NCBI GenBank assembly: GCA_026709935.1
Contig: JAPOSC010000012.1
Location: 1 to 64,000, forward strand
Origin: Thiotrichales bacterium
GTDB lineage: Bacteria; Pseudomonadota; Gammaproteobacteria; HK1
Direction of reading: 5' to 3'
DNA length: 64,000 nucleotides
Part shown: one piece after another, positions 36,287 through 43,702 of the stretch
Layout of the letters: each line of letters begins with the position of its first letter
Numbering within the stretch: position 1 is the stretch's first letter
Program-made: the position numbers and the translations under genes
The notes under the pieces: model-generated
Database searches by the model: none
Told to the model about the DNA's origin: nothing
What the model saw: only the letters and a program-made list of their open reading frames with translations

Positions 36287-37342
36287 ATGGGAATGAACAG
36301 GGAACCGAAGCTCTACCTCGCCCGTGCCCGGGCGGGTGAGGATGAGGAGTTGTCGCTGGAGAACAACCTCGCCATCATCGATCGCCGCGACATTCCTTCT
36401 CTGGAGGGAGCGGCAAACTTCGAGGCGGTTGCGGAGCGCGTGAGCGACGCCCTCCCCGGTGCGAACCCGCGAAGGCGGGGCAACGTCACTGCACAGTTGT
36501 GGACATTCGCTGGCGTGATGCAAAAGGGCGATCTCGTCGTGCTGCCACGCAGACTGACCTCACAGATCGCCATTGGCCGCGTGAATGGACCGTACGAGTT
36601 CAAGGAAGTGAATTCCGAACTGAGGCACACGCGTTCGGTAGAGTGGCAACAAACCGACATCCCACGAACGAGATTCGAGCAGGACCTTCTGTACTCGTTC
36701 GGTGCGTTCATGACGGTATGCAATATCTCCCGGAACGACGCGGCGAAGCGCGTCGCCGCGGTGCTTGAAGGGCAATCTGACCCGGGCCCAGCGATGCCGA
36801 CGAGGATGAAGACGAGGGAGTCGCTGGCGACTGAGGAACAAGCCGAGGCAGTCCCCGATCTGGTGCAGATGGCGCACGACCAGATCGTCGCGCGCATCCA
36901 GTCGCGATTTTCCGGGCACGCCCTGACGGGGCTGGTCGAGGCCCTACTGGAGGCTGAAGGGTGGGTCACGGAAAGTTCTCCTCCGGGTCCCGACGGCGGC
37001 GTGGACATACTCGCCGGTCGGGGCTCGTTGGGGCTTGACGGCCCACGCCTTTGCGTGCAGGTCAAATCGCAGCAAACCCCCGCCGATGTGACCGTGTACC
37101 GCGCTTTGAAGGGGACGATGCAAAACTTCAGCGCAGAACAAGGACTCCTCGTCTGTTGGGGAGGGTTCAACCGGGTAGTGCTTCAGGAATCGAAACAGGG
37201 ACACTTCACGGTGCGTCTGTGGGACGATAGACACCTCGTGGACGCCATCTACCGCAACTACGCTCGCCTGCCGGCCAAGATCAAAACGGAGCTACCGCTG
37301 AAGCAGGTGTGGATGCTCGTCTCAGAGGATGAAGAGGAATAA
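36287..37342 (+). CDS. Mrr-type restriction endonuclease
   Basis: The 351-residue protein has an N-terminal recognition-like domain (VMQKGDLVVLPRR and IAIGRVNGPYEF are typical of this family). A C-terminal Mrr-type PD-(D/E)XK nuclease follows, with D240 in GGVDILA and Q258/K260 in CVQVKSQ. Mrr-like enzymes cut foreign or modified DNA without a partner methylase (type IV). A PLD-type nuclease gene follows 188 bases later, so the two may form one defence unit. A GAGGGGATG sequence precedes the ATG. Confidence 0.82.
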   Translation: MGMNREPKLYLARARAGEDEELSLENNLAIIDRRDIPSLEGAANFEAVAERVSDALPGANPRRRGNVTAQLWTFAGVMQKGDLVVLPRRLTSQIAIGRVNGPYEFKEVNSELRHTRSVEWQQTDIPRTRFEQDLLYSFGAFMTVCNISRNDAAKRVAAVLEGQSDPGPAMPTRMKTRESLATEEQAEAVPDLVQMAHDQIVARIQSRFSGHALTGLVEALLEAEGWVTESSPPGPDGGVDILAGRGSLGLDGPRLCVQVKSQQTPADVTVYRALKGTMQNFSAEQGLLVCWGGFNRVVLQESKQGHFTVRLWDDRHLVDAIYRNYARLPAKIKTELPLKQVWMLVSEDEEE

Positions 37343-37379
37343 ATGAGCCGCTCGCTACCGTGCCGACAAGCACAGCGTT

Positions 37380-37592
37380 GTGCACGTCCATACCGAGTCG
37401 ACCACAGTTGTGATCGAGTTCTTGGTAGGTGGAAGGTTCGCGAGCGTCACCCTCGACTTCGACAGGTCGGTGCTGAGCACCGTGTGCCATGCCGAAGGCA
37501 CTGCGGTGGGGCTCAACATAAGTATCCGCCATGCTGATTACCGAAGAAAAAATATTATCCTATTTCCGGAAGCATCTCTCTTGGGCAACTGA
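37380..37592 (+). CDS. Possible small hypothetical protein
   Basis: A 70-codon frame from a GTG fills the gap after the Mrr gene and overlaps the PLD start by about 60 bases. The product (STTVVIEFLVGGRFASVTLD region) has protein-like alternation of hydrophobic and charged residues, but no family is recognised and no ribosome site is obvious. It may be a decayed gene or chance. Confidence 0.2.
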   Translation: MHVHTESTTVVIEFLVGGRFASVTLDFDRSVLSTVCHAEGTAVGLNISIRHADYRRKNIILFPEASLLGN

Positions 37593-38703
37593 AATCGATC
37601 TTGCCGCCGCTTGGGCTACCAGCCACGAGGGTCTCCGTGCTTTGCAGAGGCAACGGCCGCCGCCGGATATCCGAGCCATCGTGGGGTTGTGGGGAAACTT
37701 AACGGATCCAGTCGCACTCAGAACGCTGGCCAGGATCGGTCAGTTGCGTGGGCCAAACACAGGCCAGCGTTTTCACCCCAAAGTCTTCATATTTCGCGGT
37801 GACAGCAAATCCGTTGCTTGGATCGGAAGCGCGAATTTCACGGCCGGTGGGTTCGAAATGAACAACGAGGCCGTGTTCGAGACATCCGATACCGTGTCGG
37901 TGCAGAATTGGTTCGATGACCTGTGGGAACACACCGCCCCGATCGACGCCGCCGCCATCGATGCCTATGCCGAATCGAGAAAGAACAATCCACCCTCGCC
38001 AGAACTGCGGCCAACGCCGAACACCCGCGACTTGGACCCACCGGGTTTGCTTCGAGAAGTTACGAACTGGCAAAGCTACGTCAAAGCTCTGGAGCAGTGC
38101 GATGGGTGGTGGTGGAGCAACCATCATTCGTGGTCGGTCTTGGGTGAACACAGCAGTTGGCGCGAAACCGCCGAGATCCTGCACGATGTCGTCGCCCAGC
38201 CGGACTGGGACGAACTCGAACAATACGACCGTCTTCGCTTGCTCGGCCTGACGCGAGATGGGCACTGGGGGCTGTTCGGCAGGATGAGGTGGGCGGCCCT
38301 TAAAACAGTTTTCGGCGCCAACCAGCAAGCTATTCAACGTATCGTGCTCGGTGTCGTTGCCGCGGAGGACAGTGCTTTCCCCCAACTCGCGTTCGATGCC
38401 TACAGGGAACTCCAAGACATCGTCGGGATCGGTCCCGGTATTGCGACCCGACTGCTCACTTTTGCTCGCCCCGAACGATTCGTGTCGGTCAACGAAGCGT
38501 CGAAGGACGGCTTGGCTTCTTCCTTCGGTCTTGCGCCCACCACCCTTGGCAATCCCGACAACTACGAGCGCCTTCTCACGGCCATCTACGATCAGGACTG
38601 TTACAGGAATCCGGCTCCGCGAAATGCGCGCGAACGAGCTATCTCGCGGATACGAGCCGCCTTGCTGGATTCGTTCGTCTACGTTACGAAGAACGTTGAC
38701 TGA
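37531..38703 (+). CDS. Phospholipase-D-like nuclease with helix-hairpin-helix region
   Basis: The 390-residue protein has one PLD-type HKD-like motif: H82 and K84 in FHPKVFIF, with S100/N102 in GSANFT and E113. This is the arrangement of BfiI/NgoFVII-type endonucleases that act as dimers. The C-terminal third contains a helix-hairpin-helix element (LQDIVGIGPGIATRLLTFA) followed by RFVSVNEAS, reminiscent of HhH DNA glycosylases. The pairing suggests a metal-independent nuclease with its own DNA-binding or base-recognition part. It lies directly after the Mrr gene. No methylase adjoins it. Confidence 0.75.
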   Translation: MLITEEKILSYFRKHLSWATEIDLAAAWATSHEGLRALQRQRPPPDIRAIVGLWGNLTDPVALRTLARIGQLRGPNTGQRFHPKVFIFRGDSKSVAWIGSANFTAGGFEMNNEAVFETSDTVSVQNWFDDLWEHTAPIDAAAIDAYAESRKNNPPSPELRPTPNTRDLDPPGLLREVTNWQSYVKALEQCDGWWWSNHHSWSVLGEHSSWRETAEILHDVVAQPDWDELEQYDRLRLLGLTRDGHWGLFGRMRWAALKTVFGANQQAIQRIVLGVVAAEDSAFPQLAFDAYRELQDIVGIGPGIATRLLTFARPERFVSVNEASKDGLASSFGLAPTTLGNPDNYERLLTAIYDQDCYRNPAPRNARERAISRIRAALLDSFVYVTKNVD

Positions 38704-38906
38704 CGCGCGTTTTCTAGCGGCTGGTGCCACAGAGACAAACGCGCGAGCCTCCCTGGTGGCCTGATCCCAAGTCGACAGCCACCGCCGCAAGTCGGTACAT
38801 AACGCGCCGACCGTACGGGCGTGTAAGAGCCGATTAGGAGTACGCTCCCACAAGAGCTATGGTTCCCTCGAACCGATATGGGCGAACGCGCGTGAACGCC
38901 TGAACC

Positions 38907-39128
38907 GTCATCAAATCGGATGCAGGCGAATTCGACCTGGAACGACATGGAGCGTAGCGGTGACGGTCCGCCGAGGATCAAACGGGCACGCGGGCGAGAC
39001 TCGGCCATCGTTCCGCGCGCGCCATGGAATCCCAGGCGATGGGTATCGCCACGCCCCGCTTTTCCAGGCCCTTCACGGCAACCAGCGCAGTCCGGGCCAC
39101 CAGCGTCCGCGCCTTCCAGAGCCGCACC
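38907..39128 (+). repeat. Diverged direct repeat, copy A
   Basis: This segment aligns without large gaps to 42714-42936 in the same orientation, about 70% identical by eye. Shared landmarks include GTCATCAAA, GAGCGTAGCGGTG and GCCTTCCAG(A/G)GCCGCACC. The two copies bracket the exported-protein genes. Confidence 0.7.
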
Positions 39129-39493
39129 ACAGGATGGAACCCGTTGGATCTGCGATTCCCGACGGCACGACGCCCGCATCGACGGGCGCCGTCCGCTGCC
39201 CAGCGGCCGGCATGATGCGAGTGGCCGCACGCCGGAGGGTCGGCGCGCCTGGACGGTTGGGTGGCACGGTACGCCTCTCTTGATGGGGGTTCCAACGCCG
39301 TACCTCAGTGTCAATCTCTCTTGAAATCACGCCTCATGGGATTTACGGTGTCGGCATTGGGTGCAGCTTCAGGCGATTGGACAGACAGCAGGTCCAAACC
39401 GGGATGAAGACCGCGATGTGCGCGTTGTGCGCGACGATGCTGGAGGCTCCGAGCCTCGCTGGCGAGTCGGACGTCGCGTGTGCGTCCGGGCGC

Positions 39494-39525
39494 TTGACAG
39501 ACCCGCCTGAAGTGGCCGCTATAAT
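39494..39525 (+). promoter_or_regulatory. Consensus -35/-10 pair before the 7-bp repeat
   Basis: TTGACA (39494-39499) and TATAAT (39520-39525) are both perfect, but the 20-base spacer is longer than optimal. The predicted transcript would start inside the heptamer array immediately downstream. Confidence 0.4.
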
Positions 39526-39530
39526 GATTG

Positions 39531-39580
39531 CCGGATGCCGGATGCCGGATGCCGGATGCCGGATGCCGGATGCCGGATGC
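39531..39580 (+). repeat. 7-bp tandem repeat CCGGATG, seven copies
   Basis: Seven perfect copies of CCGGATG run head to tail, starting 6 bases after a TATAAT box. A unit of 7 would shift any reading frame through it at each gain or loss of a unit. Confidence 0.95.
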
Positions 39581-40178
39581 CTCTCCTGCGTCTTCGGCCT
39601 GGGACGGCTCCCGTCCACTAGCCTCTCCGCCTGATCCCAACGCTTCCCCCGATGGGCGCTGCACCGCCAGCCGCCCGCCTCGGCCCGTGCGCCGGGTCCC
39701 CGCGTTCTCCACCGACGGCCGCGTGCTTTTCGCCGCGCGCGTCCGTCATGCCGCCTGTCGGCCGCGCCGCGGTCTCGCCGCCACGCTTCTCGCCCTGTCG
39801 CTGCCGGCACCTCCCGAACCCGCCGCGGTGCAGACCACCCCGCGACACTGCGCGGGCCTGATGGTCACGCCGGGTGGCCGCCAGGTGCCCCCGGCACTGA
39901 CACACCCCCAACCACGACAACGTCACCGCGGACCCGGCTTGCCCGTGCCCCGGAAGAACATCCCCGCGCACGGAGCCTCCAACGAAATCCACGGGGACCG
40001 GCCTGACCGGCGCCACGCCCCACGACTGCTTCAACACGGAGCGTCGCGCTCTCCGCCGACCCCTGCGAAGGGGTCGCTCGCACACCTTGACGCAAGGCAG
40101 GCACACACGCCCCGAGGTTCCGGTCCGCGCTTCGGAGAGTGATCTTTCTCAGGGCCGAATCGAACAAGGAGAAATCCC

Positions 40179-40310
40179 ATGTTATTCAGAAAGTTACCCC
40201 CCCCCCCCCCCCCCGAAATGCTCGGAGGGTGGGGCGATGAGACGCACAGGGATCGCAGCGGCCGCACTGGTGGCAACGCTGGTCGCCGCGCCGGTGTGGG
40301 CGTCGAATGA
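40179..40310 (+). CDS. Short leader frame containing an 18-C tract
   Basis: An AAGGAG ribosome site about 9 bases before the ATG at 40179 opens a 43-codon frame reading MLFRKL, then six prolines encoded by 18 consecutive C (40197-40214), and ending at 40308-40310. It overlaps the start of the exported-protein gene in a different frame. Losing one C or gaining two would fuse it in frame with that gene. I read it as a leader or alternative start rather than an independent protein. Confidence 0.45.
   Translation: MLFRKLPPPPPPEMLGGWGDETHRDRSGRTGGNAGRRAGVGVE
40197..40214 (+). repeat. Homopolymeric tract of 18 C
   Basis: An uninterrupted run of 18 C lies between a strong start site (40179) and the signal-peptide start (40237). 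Tracts of this length are highly mutable by slipped-strand mispairing and are a hallmark of phase-variable genes. Confidence 0.95.
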
Positions 40311-41019
40311 CGCAACCTGCGATGATGCCGCCAAACTGGCTGGCTGGGCCAGCGGCTATTGGGACAACACCGCTCAGGTTTGCAGGACGCGCTATCCGTA
40401 CAACCCGCCGACACCCTCTCAACAAGAGATCGAAGCGGATGAGCGCCGCAGCCACTCCGACGCCCGCGCCGTGTACTACGGCACGCCGCCCGCCGAGATA
40501 GGAGCGGCCACGGCCAGCATAAAAAGCGGGATGATCTGCATCACCTTTCCTCCCCAAGAGTCCAAGCTGACGGGGCAAGAAAACATAAAACGAGTAGGCG
40601 TTTACGGCGGGGACGGCTACCACGATTCCGGTGTCGTTCTCACCGAAGGCGGCTCCGGCTTTGGAGCCTTTATTCATTTCGGAGACATGTTCATTGACAA
40701 GGGAAGGCAGTGCATTTACGCCAAGGGGCGGCTCATGAACGCCGGGGTTGGGGCGGAGTTTCCCATTTCACTGCGAGTGAGAAACGCCGGGCGCATAGTG
40801 GACGCGACAAACCCGAGCAGGAACTGCGCTCAAAGAAACCACACAACCGATAGGAATCTCAATATCGTCCCAGACCCGGGCTTTGTTAGAGATTCTGCCC
40901 AGGGCCGGTGCGGGCAACGGCATTACACATTCAGGAAAATGGCGCATTGTGCCGGAGCGGGGGATGCTCAATCCCAATCCGCGGGCAGTTGCCGCATCTG
41001 GGTGAGAGTCGAAAACTGA
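40237..41019 (+). CDS. Exported protein of unknown function, candidate phase-variable
   Basis: From the ATG at 40237 the product has 260 residues and a signal peptide cut near residue 23 (VAAPVWASND). The mature part is rich in Cys and Gly, with several paired cysteines late in the sequence (NPSRNCAQRN; GRCGQRHYTF; HCAGAG; SCRIW) that suggest disulfides, so it is periplasmic or secreted. No family is recognised. A GGAGG lies 11 bases before this ATG, and a competing start at 40179 reads through the 18-C tract in another frame. Codon use is less GC-biased than its neighbours, a sign of recent acquisition. Confidence 0.65.
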   Translation: MRRTGIAAAALVATLVAAPVWASNDATCDDAAKLAGWASGYWDNTAQVCRTRYPYNPPTPSQQEIEADERRSHSDARAVYYGTPPAEIGAATASIKSGMICITFPPQESKLTGQENIKRVGVYGGDGYHDSGVVLTEGGSGFGAFIHFGDMFIDKGRQCIYAKGRLMNAGVGAEFPISLRVRNAGRIVDATNPSRNCAQRNHTTDRNLNIVPDPGFVRDSAQGRCGQRHYTFRKMAHCAGAGDAQSQSAGSCRIWVRVEN

Positions 41020-41205
41020 CATGCCCGACTAACGCACGCGGGGCGGTCTTCGGGCCGCGATACTGAAGGGGCCTCTACGGTGGCCCCTTCGCTTGTCAGT
41101 CCCACGGTTCCGCGAGTTCGGCTGCTAGGCGTGATAGAGGCTACTTATCCCGCATAAATTCCGCTTATAGCTCTCTGCGCCTAGTCATGGATATATTTGC
41201 CAAGA

Positions 41206-41853
41206 TTAAAGTCTCATCTTACCGATGATGGTAGCCGTGACCGTGACCGAATGGGATGCGGTATCCCCCCAAGGACAGAACGCGCCGATGGGGATAGTTT
41301 TATCTTGAAGTCGGGTATCCCACCGTCGTGTCACCATGCGCTCGAAGCCTGATTCCTCCCATAGGGAACTCAAGTGAAGACCATTTTGAATTGGAGTGCC
41401 ATCAGATGTCGCCACTAACTTGATAATCAGTTCATACTTAGGATGTCTGTTGGCATCCTGAATGAGGCCTCCCCATGTCGTGTGCCCCCATGCGCGTCCT
41501 GGATGATCTCCCGGCAATTCATCATCTAGCCATCCTTCATCCCGACCGATATTCCTGCCCTCTACTTCTATAAAGGAGGTAGCTGCGTAATGAGCGACAT
41601 TGGGATTGCTGCCAGTCTGTGTCGGAATCGGAGGGTCGTTCGGATTATTCGGATCAACGTAAATGCCATCAGGGATATAACCGGCTTTTCTGCACATCAG
41701 ATTGAATGTGGTACTACTCCTTTCCCATGCCCCCGTTTTAGCTCTTAGCCAAACTTCTGGATCCGCCGCTAAGGCAGAGGATTGCGCTACTACCATCACT
41801 AGCAGCGCAGCCGCGAGTGCGATGCTCGTGCGTTTCAAGGTGATGTGTTTCAT
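41206..41853 (-). CDS. Exported protein of unknown function
   Basis: This 215-residue product has a signal peptide (residues 1-29, ending SSALAAD). The mature part is rich in Asp, Asn, Trp and Pro, with DPNNPNDPPIPTQTG and WGHTTWGGLIQD segments, and has no recognised domain. An AAAGGGG site lies upstream of the ATG. The gene is clearly lower in GC than the flanking DNA. It is convergent with the other exported-protein gene, 186 bases apart, and both lie between the diverged direct repeats, so the two may function together. Confidence 0.65.
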   Translation of the reverse strand: MKHITLKRTSIALAAALLVMVVAQSSALAADPEVWLRAKTGAWERSSTTFNLMCRKAGYIPDGIYVDPNNPNDPPIPTQTGSNPNVAHYAATSFIEVEGRNIGRDEGWLDDELPGDHPGRAWGHTTWGGLIQDANRHPKYELIIKLVATSDGTPIQNGLHLSSLWEESGFERMVTRRWDTRLQDKTIPIGAFCPWGDTASHSVTVTATIIGKMRL

Positions 41854-42271
41854 CGGGCGTATCCCCTTTTGTCAGCGATTCCTTGGTGAATTCGGTCTCG
41901 CAGCCTGATTTTCGGGTGGGGCCGTCTCGGCGCACGTGACGGCGGCGGTGTCTGCCTCGTCGCATGGGCCGCCGGCGGGACAGCACAACGACCGGCCGCG
42001 TCTTCCGCCGCGAAAGTCGCGGTCGTCGGTAGCGCCCGAGGGCGCTGGATGGAGTAAGAGCAGCACCGCCGGATGGCGGATGAGGGGGCGTGAACGGACG
42101 GCGACGGGGTCGGGTGCGCGCATCCCGGCCATGGCGGAGCAACATGCCCGCTCCGTATCGAGCGCACAGAAGCCGCACCATCGCCGGTGACGACGGCAAC
42201 AACGACGTTCGGAAGAGAGACTCCGGTCCGGGTGGCCGGGAGGAACGGGTGGCGGTGGTCTACGCCATTAT

Positions 42272-42313
42272 GAGGCGCGAGGCGCGAGGCGCGAGGCGCG
42301 AGGCGCGAGGCGC
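42272..42313 (+). repeat. 7-bp tandem repeat GAGGCGC, six copies
   Basis: Six perfect heptamers are followed by a partial copy (GAGGT). On the minus strand the array is preceded by TACAAT, echoing the TATAAT-then-heptamer layout at 39520-39580. Confidence 0.95.
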
Positions 42314-42713
42314 GAGGTATTGTACTGGTCGTTCTGTCCATGACTCTCGAAGCAATCATCTTCGCTGCAACTGCGTCAGGAAGTAGACCGCATCTCCGGC
42401 AGCGGCGCAAGCAGCCATCGGAACCGGCCCCACGCGCGGAATCGGGCGCGGCGGGCAGCGACCGCATTGTCTTCGACAGCGACAGCCATCTCACACCGAC
42501 GCTCGAACCAGGGTCGCACCCCGACGGCGGCGACGCGGAGACCGGCCTCGGGGTCGAACTCGGCGGCGGGATGGCCTGGGTCCACCCCACGCTTGGCCTC
42601 TCCCTCGACCTCTCGGCCGCACGACGCCCTGAATGACCGGGACCTCTCCGCCGCCTTCACCTTGGCGGTGAGGTCGGGCGGAGGATAGCCGCCGCCAACA
42701 AGGCGCACCGCCC

Positions 42714-42936
42714 GTCATCAAACCGCATGCTGCCCACTTCGACCAGAAGCGCCGCCGAGCGTAGCGGTGGCACCCGGCCGAACGTCGAATATCGGTGCCG
42801 GCACGATGCCTCCCTCCCCCGCACGCACGCCATCGCACACTGGGCGATAGGTCACGCCGCGCCCCGGTTTTCCACCCCAGTCACGGCAGCGCGGTCAGCT
42901 TGGGCAGCCACCATCCACGCCTTCCAGGGCCGCACC
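42714..42936 (+). repeat. Diverged direct repeat, copy B
   Basis: This is the partner of 38907-39128, in the same orientation, about 70% identical by eye and 3.8 kb away. It abuts the 3' end of the restriction endonuclease gene. Confidence 0.7.
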
Positions 42937-42953
42937 GTCGACCACAGATAGCA

Positions 42954-43688
42954 TTAGCGCACACACTCGGCCGCAGTGTGGCCGGCGAGCTCGGAGATAA
43001 AAGTTCGTAGACCTGTCAATTCGCTTAGTTCCGAATAGTCTCCGATTATGGATGCAGAGCGGGGCGACGTCAAGACGGCGGCTGCCGAGTACAACTGCTC
43101 CTGCATCAGTTTCCGGCAGAGAATGTTGTATCGGGCCGCATAAGAGGTATCCGCGAACTCCTTGAAAACTGGGAAATGCGGACACTCATTCTTGATGGGT
43201 TCGCGTGAGCCCTCTGCATCTTCCACCAGGATCAGCCACCCGACAAAGGGGCGGGGTTGTTCACCAAAGGCACCCTCGCGATATGCTGTCCAGAGGTCAT
43301 GAGCGGTTCCGATGGCTTCCTCCGCGCGGTTGTTGAAATTGTTGCCGAAGGAGGGACCGACCTGGCTCTTGAATTCGAGTGCGGCGATCAATCGACCGTG
43401 ATTGATGACGAGGACATCCCACAACTTCGTGGGTCGGAAATAGCCTGGCAGTGTCAGGACCCGGCGCTTCAGGTGAATGCTCGCGTCAGCGAGGCCATTG
43501 GCGCGGACGACGTGAGTCACGAGCGTAATGAAGCCGTCCATGTTTTTTCCGGCGGTTACGCCTGCGCGTTCTCCCTGATCGGCCCTTCCCGATTCGATCT
43601 GTTTTTGCCGCGCCTGCTCGCGGCTGGCCCAAAACAGTCGCACGGCGGCGCGAGCTTTCTCTTCGTAGTTGACGAGGTCGACCGGCAC
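42954..43688 (-). CDS. PaeR7I/XhoI-family type II restriction endonuclease
   Basis: The 244-residue protein closely matches the XhoI/PaeR7I family. Recognisable blocks include [53 protein letters not shown] and QPRPFVGWL. The catalytic PD-(D/E)XK residues are D91 and E105/K107 (ALEFKSQ). Characterised members cut CTCGAG; the same target is likely here but is an inference from family. It is encoded 14 bases after its methyltransferase on the same strand, with the methylase first, which favours protection before cutting. Confidence 0.9.
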   Translation of the reverse strand: MPVDLVNYEEKARAAVRLFWASREQARQKQIESGRADQGERAGVTAGKNMDGFITLVTHVVRANGLADASIHLKRRVLTLPGYFRPTKLWDVLVINHGRLIAALEFKSQVGPSFGNNFNNRAEEAIGTAHDLWTAYREGAFGEQPRPFVGWLILVEDAEGSREPIKNECPHFPVFKEFADTSYAARYNILCRKLMQEQLYSAAAVLTSPRSASIIGDYSELSELTGLRTFISELAGHTAAECVR

Positions 43689-43702
43689 GGAACACGCTCC
43701 TT

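Larger units (their letters stand above)
38704..40178. other. Long region without convincing genes
   Basis: This 1.5-kb stretch has no frame with family character on either strand. It holds copy A of a diverged direct repeat (38907-39128), a consensus promoter-like pair (39494-39525) and a 7-bp tandem repeat (39531-39580). The remainder looks like decayed DNA. Confidence 0.55.
41854..42953. other. Region without convincing genes
   Basis: No frame with family character was found on either strand in this 1.1-kb stretch. It contains a 7-bp tandem repeat (42272-42313) and copy B of the diverged direct repeat (42714-42936), which ends 17 bases from the stop codon of the restriction endonuclease gene. 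Confidence 0.55.

Noticed and set aside
39531-39580. Possible CRISPR array
   Set aside because: The repeats are contiguous with no spacers, and no cas genes are present; this applies to all arrays in the window.
39528-40142. A 204-codon frame starting in the CCGGATG heptamers
   Set aside because: It begins with translated repeats (MPDAGCR units) and continues as Pro/Arg-rich sequence with no domain or ribosome site. I treat it as chance.
42090-42640. Short frames around the GAGGCGC repeat
   Set aside because: Their products are repeat translations (REARGAR units) and Arg/Pro-rich sequence without start signals or family character.
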